Shown here piece after piece: positions 8,042-13,686 of a stretch of 64,000 nt of DNA. Positions within the stretch are counted from its first letter, which is position 1. Each line of letters opens with the position of its first letter. The stretch comes from Phycicoccus avicenniae (lineage in GTDB: Bacteria; Actinomycetota; Actinomycetes; Actinomycetales; Dermatophilaceae): positions 62,001-126,000 of the forward strand of contig NZ_JAGSNF010000004.1 in NCBI RefSeq assembly GCF_018139485.1. The letters are read 5' to 3'. The position numbers and the translations under genes were made by a program. The notes under the pieces are model-generated. The model worked only from the letters and a program-made list of their open reading frames with translations, ran no database searches and had not been told where the DNA came from.

Positions 8042-9122
8042 CCTGCGCGAGGCCCCGTCCCGGGACGCGATCGTCGAGGAGGCCCTGCACCACGGCATCG
8101 ACGCCCTCGTCACGGCCCACCCCGACGACCTCGCGGACCTGCCCCCGTCCGTGGACCGCGTCCTGCTGTCCGAGGAGCCGATCGACACCACGACCCCGAT
8201 CGGCGCCGCCGACGTCGTCGTGGCACCGATGACCCCCGAGGAGCGGCAGGCCCTCGAGCGGGCGCACCCGGACGTCCGGTTCGGCGTCTACGTCGACGTC
8301 GCGGACGCCCCGACCCTCGAGGACGCCTGCGTCGCGGCCGCCCGCGAGGACCTCACCGTCATCCGCTTCCGCGACCCGACGAAGATCCCGCTGGAGATCG
8401 TCCTCGCGGCGGCCTCCGGGGCGTCGGGCTCCGTCGTCACCCTCGCCGGCGACCTCGAGGAGGCGGAGATCGTCTTCACCGTCCTCGAGCACGGCTCCGA
8501 CGGGGTCGCGCTGCGGGCCCGGGCCGTCGGCGAGGCGGGGGCCCTGCGCTCGGCCGCCCGGGCCGGGAGCGACCCGGTGAAGCTCGAGGAGCTGCGGGTC
8601 GTGCGCACGACGCACGTCGGCCTCGGCGAGCGAGCGTGCATCGACACCTGCTCCTATCTCGGCCTCGACGAGGGCATCCTCGTCGGCTCGACGTCGAAGG
8701 GGCAGATCCTCTGCGTCAGCGAGACCCACCCGCTGCCGTACATGCCGACCCGACCGTTCCGGGTCAACGCCGGCGCCATCCACTCCTACACCGTGGGGGA
8801 GGGAGGCCGGACCCGCTACCTCAGCGAGCTCACCGCCGGCGACCGGGTGACCGCGGTCCGCACCGACGGCAGCACCCGGCTCGTCACGGTCGGCCGGGTC
8901 AAGATCGAGAGCCGTCCGCTCATCAGCATCGACGCCGAGAGCGCCGACGGCCGCCCCGTCAACCTCATCCTCCAGCACGACTGGCACGTCCGCGTGCTCG
9001 GCCCGGGCGCGGAGGTCCTCAACAGCACCGAGCTGCGCCCGGGACACCTCGTCCTCGGGTACCTCCCGACGGCCGACCGGCACGTCGGGTACCCCATCGA
9101 GGAGTACTGCCGCGAGCAGTGA
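8010..9122 (+). CDS. 3-dehydroquinate synthase II family protein (GriH-like AHBA synthase)
   Basis: Protein of 370 aa in the AroB'/GriH family. GriH turns the C7 product of GriI into 3-amino-4-hydroxybenzoate; archaeal relatives make dehydroquinate. Family blocks seen are VGLGERACIDTCSYL, EGILVGSTSKGQILCVSE, RPFRVNAGAIHSY and GRTRYLSELTAGDRV. The ATG has GGAAGGAAAG about 6 nt upstream and overlaps the end of the aldolase gene by 32 nt, so the two are probably translationally coupled. Because an ordinary shikimate pathway is expected elsewhere in this bacterium, and the surrounding genes are an oxidase, a ligase and a monooxygenase, the AHBA role is much more likely than dehydroquinate synthesis. 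Confidence 0.87.
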   Translation: MSTTTRLCWLDLREAPSRDAIVEEALHHGIDALVTAHPDDLADLPPSVDRVLLSEEPIDTTTPIGAADVVVAPMTPEERQALERAHPDVRFGVYVDVADAPTLEDACVAAAREDLTVIRFRDPTKIPLEIVLAAASGASGSVVTLAGDLEEAEIVFTVLEHGSDGVALRARAVGEAGALRSAARAGSDPVKLEELRVVRTTHVGLGERACIDTCSYLGLDEGILVGSTSKGQILCVSETHPLPYMPTRPFRVNAGAIHSYTVGEGGRTRYLSELTAGDRVTAVRTDGSTRLVTVGRVKIESRPLISIDAESADGRPVNLILQHDWHVRVLGPGAEVLNSTELRPGHLVLGYLPTADRHVGYPIEEYCREQ

Positions 9123-9169
9123 CCCCCGTCCACCCCGTGCCGACCGGCACCCCACGAAAGGAACCTCCC

Positions 9170-9604
9170 ATGTCCACCATCACGCCCACCGCCGAGGTCG
9201 CCCCGCGGCCCGTGCCCACCGTGTCCACCCTCGTCGCCGTCGTCGTCCGGGCGGCCGTCGTCGCGCTCGTCGCCAACATCGTCCTGCAGACCATCGCCCG
9301 GATCGCCGGCGTCGAGACCGTCGTCGTCCCCCCGGGCGCCGCCGCCGTCACCGTCGCCCCGGTCTCCGTCGTCACGATGACCGTCGTGCCCCTCGTCGTC
9401 GGCGGCGCCGTCCTCCTGGTCGCCTCCCGCATCTCCGCGGCCGCCGTCACCGCGCTGCCGTGGATCGGTGTCGTCCTCGGGGTCGGCACGGCGCTCATGC
9501 CGCTGTCGATGGGTGGCGACCTCGCGGGACGCCTCGTCCTCGCCGCGATGCACGTCGTCGTCGGCGTCGCCTGGTTCGTCTCGGTCCGCCGCAGCCAGGG
9601 CTGA
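9170..9604 (+). CDS. Four-helix membrane protein, DUF6069-like
   Basis: Small integral membrane protein of 144 aa. After a soluble N-terminus of about 20 residues there are four hydrophobic segments, including VRAAVVALVANIVLQTIARI and a last one near AMHVVVGVAWFVSV. The layout fits DUF6069 proteins, whose function is unknown. It is the last gene of the oxidase-ligase-AHBA operon, has a good AAAGGA ribosome site 9 nt before ATG, and is followed by a strong terminator. A helper for export, immunity or membrane placement of the product is possible but not shown. Confidence 0.7.
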   Translation: MSTITPTAEVAPRPVPTVSTLVAVVVRAAVVALVANIVLQTIARIAGVETVVVPPGAAAVTVAPVSVVTMTVVPLVVGGAVLLVASRISAAAVTALPWIGVVLGVGTALMPLSMGGDLAGRLVLAAMHVVVGVAWFVSVRRSQG

Positions 9605-9610
9605 CGGCCC

Positions 9611-9655
9611 ACGACGAAGGGCCCGCCGGCGACCAGCCGGCGGGCCCTTCGTCGT
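9611..9655. terminator. Strong bidirectional hairpin terminator
   Basis: Perfect 20-bp inverted repeat (9611-9630 with 9636-9655) and a 5-nt loop, placed between the convergent ends of the AHBA operon and the monooxygenase gene. It should stop both transcripts. Confidence 0.8.
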
Positions 9656-9671
9656 GCCGTGGGTCGGCGGC

Positions 9672-10844
9672 TCAGCCCGGGGGCAGCCAGCCGAGCGGGG
9701 CGAGGAGCTCGTCCTGGGCGGAGAGCGAGGCGCCCGCGACGAGCTGCGCGTCGCGCACGTCCCGCCACGGGCCGTCCGGGACGTGGAGCGAGGCCGCGAG
9801 GTGGCGCGAGGCCACCTGGGCCTGCGCCGCCCGCGGCGCCCGGAGCCGGCTGTAGGCGGCGAGCCGCTCGACGACGCCGGTCGGCTCCGGGGCGGCGAGG
9901 CAGCGGCCGAGCACCCAGGCGTCCTCGAGGCCCTGGTTCACCCCCTGCGCGGCGAACGGCAGCATCGGGTGCGCGGCATCACCGACGAGCACCGTGCGTC
10001 CCCGCGCCAGGTGGTGCAGCGGCTCCCGGTCGTGCAGCGCCCACGCACTCGTGGCGCCGACCCGGGAGACGATCGCGGCGAGGAGGGTGTCCCAGCCGAG
10101 GTAGGCGGCGAGCAGCTCGTCGACCGGCGCCGGCGCGGTCCAGTCCTCGCCGCCGCCGCTCGAGGGGACGACGGCGACGATGTTGAGCATCTCCCCGCCG
10201 CGGATCGGGTACACGACGGCGTGCGACCCGGGCCCGACCCAGATCCGCACGACCGGCTCGGCGGCCTCCGGCGGGCACAGCATCGTCGGGACGAGCGCGC
10301 GGTACGCGGCGAGACCGCTCGGCGTAGGGGTGTCCGGGACGAGGGTGCCGCGGACGGTCGAGCGGATGCCGTCGGCGCCGACGACGACGTCGCCCTGCTC
10401 GACGCTCCCGTCCTCGAGGGTCACGGTGGCGCAGCCGTCGGCCGTGTCGACGTCGGTGACGCAGGCGTCGAGCCGGACCGTGCCCTCCGGGACGGCGCCG
10501 AGCAGGGCGTACTGGAGGTCGGCGCGGTGCACGGCGAGGTACGGGGCGCCGTAGCGCTCCTCGCAGGAGTCGCCGAGCTCGGTGCGGCTGATGACCTCCC
10601 CGCGCCAGGAGCGGACCTCGCGGGAGGACACCGCGACGGCCCGCTCCAGGACGGCCCCGAGGACACCGGTCTGGCGCAGCAGGTTCACCGAGCGCGGCGA
10701 GAGCTGCACCCCGGCCCCGACCTCGTCGAGGGACGACGCGCGCTCCAGGACGGTGCACCGGCGCCCGTGGCCGCCGAGGGTCGCGGCGAGCATGAGACCG
10801 GCCATCCCCCCGCCGACGACGACGGGGTCGCAGGGGCCCGTCAT
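9672..10844 (-). CDS. FAD-dependent monooxygenase, salicylate-hydroxylase-like
   Basis: Flavoprotein aromatic hydroxylase of 390 aa, group A. It has the Rossmann FAD motif VVVGGGMAGLMLAATLGG near the N-terminus, DG in VVGADGIRSTVR, and the GD motif VLVGDAAHPMLPFAAQG before the C-terminal helix. Relatives hydroxylate aromatic acids, sometimes with loss of the carboxylate. The start lies one base after the stop of the LuxR gene, so both are co-transcribed. Here the substrate may be 3-amino-4-hydroxybenzoate or a group derived from it, giving a more electron-rich aminophenol for the oxidase. That substrate is inferred only from context; related enzymes also act on kynurenine-type and polyketide substrates. 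Confidence 0.85.
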   Translation of the reverse strand: MTGPCDPVVVGGGMAGLMLAATLGGHGRRCTVLERASSLDEVGAGVQLSPRSVNLLRQTGVLGAVLERAVAVSSREVRSWRGEVISRTELGDSCEERYGAPYLAVHRADLQYALLGAVPEGTVRLDACVTDVDTADGCATVTLEDGSVEQGDVVVGADGIRSTVRGTLVPDTPTPSGLAAYRALVPTMLCPPEAAEPVVRIWVGPGSHAVVYPIRGGEMLNIVAVVPSSGGGEDWTAPAPVDELLAAYLGWDTLLAAIVSRVGATSAWALHDREPLHHLARGRTVLVGDAAHPMLPFAAQGVNQGLEDAWVLGRCLAAPEPTGVVERLAAYSRLRAPRAAQAQVASRHLAASLHVPDGPWRDVRDAQLVAGASLSAQDELLAPLGWLPPG

Positions 10845-10845
10845 C

Positions 10846-11589
10846 TCAGAGCCACCCCTTGTCGTGCGCCAGCCGCGCCGCCTCGTAGCGGTTGCGCGCG
10901 TCGAGCTTGCGGATCGCCGAGGAGCTGATGTTGCGGACCGTCCCCCCGGTGAGGAAGAGGCGGGTCGCGATCTCCTTGACGGGCAGGCCCTCGGTCGTGA
11001 GCAGGAGCACGTCCCGCTCCCGGGGGGTGAGCGTGCAGCCGTCGGCGTCGTCCGCCGACGGAGCGAACGAGGTGTCGATCGTCGGGCAGCCCATCGCCGT
11101 CCCCCGCACCGCGTGAAGCAGGTGGGAGAGCCCTGCCTGGTGGGACAGGAGGCTGATGTTGCCCTGGCGCAGCGCCGTGTCGACGGCGGCGCGGGAGGGC
11201 TCGGTCGCGACGACGACGACACCGCAGCGGTGCGTCTCGGCGATCTCCTTCGCGAGCTCGAGCGACGGGCGGCCGACGACGCCGGCGAGCAGGACGACGT
11301 GCGGGTGCCAGCCGGCGACGACGTCGGCGACCTGCTCGAGCCCGTGGACGAGCTTGATGGCGGCGAAGTCGCCCGAGCCGCCGAGGCTCTGGGCCAGGAC
11401 CTCGCCGGTGAGCCGGCAGGGGTGGCCGACGACCAGCCGCAGGACCGCCTGGCCACCGGGGCGCGGGGCCGATCCGGAGCGGGCGGGGGACCGGGTCGCC
11501 TCGGGGTGCGGGGCCGGCAGCGGCGTCGTCGGGGCGACGGTGGCCGTCGCCGTCCGCGGTGCGGGAGCGCGGGTGGGTGTCGTCGTCAT
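10846..11589 (-). CDS. Orphan LuxR-family regulator with degenerate receiver
   Basis: Transcription regulator of 247 aa. A low-complexity Pro/Thr/Ala N-terminus of about 45 residues is followed by a receiver-like domain. That domain lacks the acidic pair (VVGHPCRL where DD would be), the phospho-acceptor Asp (VVLLAGVVG) and the usual Lys, so normal phosphorylation is unlikely. The C-terminal LuxR HTH is intact (CTLTPRERDVL, LTGGTVRNISSS). No kinase gene is adjacent. It shares its transcript with the FAD monooxygenase, and its start codon overlaps the stop of a 23-codon frame that has a good ribosome site. It is the best candidate for the pathway-specific regulator that reads the TGAC-N4-GTCA sites, two of which (one imperfect) lie upstream of its own operon. 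Confidence 0.82.
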   Translation of the reverse strand: MTTTPTRAPAPRTATATVAPTTPLPAPHPEATRSPARSGSAPRPGGQAVLRLVVGHPCRLTGEVLAQSLGGSGDFAAIKLVHGLEQVADVVAGWHPHVVLLAGVVGRPSLELAKEIAETHRCGVVVVATEPSRAAVDTALRQGNISLLSHQAGLSHLLHAVRGTAMGCPTIDTSFAPSADDADGCTLTPRERDVLLLTTEGLPVKEIATRLFLTGGTVRNISSSAIRKLDARNRYEAARLAHDKGWL

Positions 11590-11657
11590 GAGCCGGTGCC
11601 CCCTGCCAGGTCGTGGCGCGCCGGGGTGCTGCGGCGGGCGGTGGCGGTGTCCTCCAT
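11586..11657 (-). CDS. Possible 23-aa leader ORF coupled to the LuxR gene
   Basis: ATG 11657 has AGGAG about 8 nt upstream, better than the ribosome site of the LuxR start itself. The frame encodes 23 residues (begins MEDTATARRS, ends LAGGTGS) and its stop overlaps the LuxR start as ATGA. It has no Cys and no recognisable family. It could be a translational-coupling leader, or a short peptide in its own right. Confidence 0.4.
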   Translation of the reverse strand: MEDTATARRSTPARHDLAGGTGS

Positions 11658-11766
11658 GGCCGTCTCCTCTTCGGGTCGGTGCGGCGACCGGGGTGGTCGT
11701 CGGCATGCTCCGACTCTCGTCGCGAGGGGGGTCCCCGCGGCAGTGCGCGAGGACACGGGAGCCACG

Positions 11767-11778
11767 TGACCGGTGTCA
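11767..11778. promoter_or_regulatory. TGAC-N4-GTCA palindrome, copy 3 (before LuxR operon)
   Basis: TGACCGGTGTCA is 109 nt from the first start of the LuxR-monooxygenase operon on the minus strand. A copy with one change (GGAC-GGGT-GTCA) lies at 11811-11822, so this promoter may carry a tandem pair and could be autoregulated. Confidence 0.55.
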
Positions 11779-11876
11779 CCGGGCGACGGGACGCGGGGTC
11801 ACGGCGGCCGGGACGGGTGTCATCCTGCGCAGACCCCTCGGGACGGGCGGGTCGCCGACACCGGTCGGCACGCACG

Positions 11877-11910
11877 ACAGGACCCACCCGGTGCACCGGG
11901 TGGGTCCTGT
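11877..11910. terminator. 34-nt perfect palindrome, terminator of the precursor gene
   Basis: Every base from 11877 to 11910 pairs in a 17+17 inverted repeat, centred on GTG/CAC. It begins 24 nt after the precursor stop on the minus strand. A hairpin this close behind a short abundant precursor mRNA probably ends or stabilises it. No T-run follows. Confidence 0.75.
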
Positions 11911-11934
11911 GGTCGTGCGCTGCGAACGCGGGGT

Positions 11935-12093
11935 TCAGCAGGCGGAGCAGGTCGAGCTCGAGGAGGACGAGGTCCCGATCGAGCCGCTCGAGGCGCCCAT
12001 CTCGGGGAGGGCGGTGCCGTCCGCGGCCTCGAGCACCTCGACGTCCTGGACGTCGAAGCCGTCGAAGGTGATGTCCTGGGTGTCCTTGCTCAT
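11935..12093 (-). CDS. Thiazolyl-peptide-type RiPP precursor peptide (52 aa)
   Basis: Ribosomal precursor with an acidic leader (MSKDTQDITF, then DVQDVEVLEAADGTALPEMG) and a Ser/Thr/Cys-rich tail from about residue 35: SSGSIGT, six Ser in a row (42-47), then TCSAC-stop. An acidic leader with a DVEVLE-like stretch and LPEMGAS before a Ser/Cys-rich core is the layout of thiopeptide-type precursors (TIGR03892), recalled from family knowledge. Cleavage near Ala34 would give an 18-residue core with Ser1 and several Ser at positions 10-13, the spacing used for a central pyridine. Only two Cys are present (49, 52), so most heterocycles or dehydro-residues must come from Ser/Thr, as in berninamycin-like peptides. 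AAGGAG lies 7 nt before ATG. It is divergent from the enzyme operon. Core boundaries and product structure are inference. Confidence 0.88.
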   Translation of the reverse strand: MSKDTQDITFDGFDVQDVEVLEAADGTALPEMGASSGSIGTSSSSSSTCSAC

Positions 12094-12564
12094 GTTCTTC
12101 TCCTTCTCGTGGTGGTGATCTGGGATCCGGCGCTACCACCGGATGTCCCAGCGGCTGTTCTTGCGCCACGACGAACGTAGGTCGGTGCCGGTGCCCAGCT
12201 GAAGGGTCGAGTGCCGCATCGGTCGTCCCTGTCACCCCGCGGATGACCCACGTCACGGCGGCGGTGCCGGCGAGCCTCCGCTCCCGGCACCACCGTCGGT
12301 CACGAGACACATTGTCCTGCAGTCTTTTCCGGGACGATCCCGCGCCGCGCAGCTCGGGAGGCACCTCCCGGTCCGAGGTGGCAGGCACGGCGGGCGGGGT
12401 CCCCACGACGAGCCCCACACCCGTGGGTACGCGGCGTCGGGGACGGCCCCGTCACGGGCCGGATGACGGCTGTCACCACCTCGGCCCACGGACCTGTCCG
12501 GCGCCCCCACCCGCGTGAGAGGACGGAGGGGACACGAACGGACGGACCCCGAACGGAGCACCCG
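12094..12564. promoter_or_regulatory. Divergent promoter region with two TGAC-N4-GTCA palindromes
   Basis: This 471-nt non-coding stretch separates the precursor from the RiPP enzyme operon. TGACCCACGTCA (12244-12255) lies 150 nt before the precursor start on the minus strand, and TGACGGCTGTCA (12464-12475) lies 89 nt before the operon start on the plus strand. An AT-richer patch occurs near 12305-12330. No convincing -10 hexamer, second precursor or small gene was found. Having one operator per direction suggests the two transcripts are switched on together but can be tuned separately. Confidence 0.6.
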
Positions 12565-13686
12565 ATGACACGCACGACCACCCCGACCGGCACCCCCGCC
12601 GGCCCCCCGGAGCTGGAGGTCGTCGGCCTGCGCGTCCACACCCACGGCGAGGTGACCCCCGCGTGGGTCCGCGACACCGTGCTCCCCGTCTGGGACGAGG
12701 TGCGCGACGGCGGCCGGCGGCTCGTCCGCCTCCGCCGCGGCTGGCTCGGCGGACCCCACGTCGACGTCGTCGCCGTCGGGCCGACCCCCGATCGGGACGT
12801 GTGGGCCGCCCTCGCCCGGTCGCTCGACGCCGGTCCGCCGCCCGCGACGCCGCTGGACCCGGAGGAGTACCTCGACCGGGCGCGGGTCCGCGGCCGGCTC
12901 GAGCGGGTCGACCCGCCCTACCTGCCGCTCCGCGAGCACGGCACGACCCTCCTCCTCGACCGGGCGGCCGCCGAGGCCACGGGCCCGACCGCCGCGCTGC
13001 GCGGGCTCGCCGACGCCGTCCTCGCCCCGGCCCTCGTCGGGAACCTCCGCGAGGTCGCCGAGCGACCCGACCGCCTGCCCGCGACCCTTCTGGACGTCCT
13101 CACCGTCGTCGCCGACGCCCACGTGCTCGGCGCCGGCTTCGGGACCTTCTCGCTCCGTTCGCACGCCGAGGCGCTGCTCGCCTCCTGGTCCCCGCGGGGC
13201 GACCTGCGACCCGAGCTGCACGCCCGCTACGAGCAGCAGCGGGGCCCGATCGTCGAGCGGGTCGCCGAGCTCCTCGGCGGTGACGGCGGCGGCGGGGTCA
13301 CCGCCTGGCGGACCGCGGTCGCCTACACCAGGGGCGTGCTCGACGAGTCGGTCCGGCGGGGTGACCTCACGAACGCCGCCGTCGACGCCGCGGCGGACCC
13401 CGACGCCGCCGCCCGGCCCGCGACGACCACCGACCACCCCGACACCGACTTCCACCGCGCGGTCCACGGGTCCGGCGCCACCGACGGCGCGGGCGAGTGG
13501 TTCGCCGCCTACCGCGTGCTCGTCAACTGCGTCTACGGGCAGCTGCCGCTCCTCGGCGTCTCCCCGCTGCACCGGGCCTGGGGCTGCTGGGCCGTGGCGC
13601 ACGCCGTCGACGAGGTGCTCGGCGAGACCTGGACCGACCGCCTCGCGGCCGCCGCGCCGCGTCCCCGACAGGAGGCCACCCGATGA
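12565..13686 (+). CDS. LanB C-domain-like protein, possible thiopeptide pyridine synthase (TbtD/PbtD-like)
   Basis: Protein of 373 aa, first in the RiPP operon. Its N-terminal half resembles the SpaB_C/TIGR03891 fold: RRLVRLRRGWLGGPHVDVVAVG corresponds in pattern to the RYWxGGPHLRLR block of elimination domains, but it is diverged. Later blocks such as LTVVADAHVLGAGFG and a helical C-terminus near YGQLPLLGVSPLHRAW complete it. Thiopeptide clusters carry two such proteins, one for Glu elimination and one that performs the formal [4+2] cyclisation to pyridine. The canonical elimination protein is at 21263-22168, so this diverged copy is the better candidate for the pyridine synthase. ATG 12565 is used because it starts the conserved part; an in-frame frame extends to 12463 over the operator. 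Function is inferred. Confidence 0.65.
   Translation: MTRTTTPTGTPAGPPELEVVGLRVHTHGEVTPAWVRDTVLPVWDEVRDGGRRLVRLRRGWLGGPHVDVVAVGPTPDRDVWAALARSLDAGPPPATPLDPEEYLDRARVRGRLERVDPPYLPLREHGTTLLLDRAAAEATGPTAALRGLADAVLAPALVGNLREVAERPDRLPATLLDVLTVVADAHVLGAGFGTFSLRSHAEALLASWSPRGDLRPELHARYEQQRGPIVERVAELLGGDGGGGVTAWRTAVAYTRGVLDESVRRGDLTNAAVDAAADPDAAARPATTTDHPDTDFHRAVHGSGATDGAGEWFAAYRVLVNCVYGQLPLLGVSPLHRAWGCWAVAHAVDEVLGETWTDRLAAAAPRPRQEATR

Noticed and set aside
12090-12293. Possible small gene on the minus strand before the precursor
   Set aside because: No ribosome site, Arg-rich non-coding-like text, and it overlaps the promoter palindrome.
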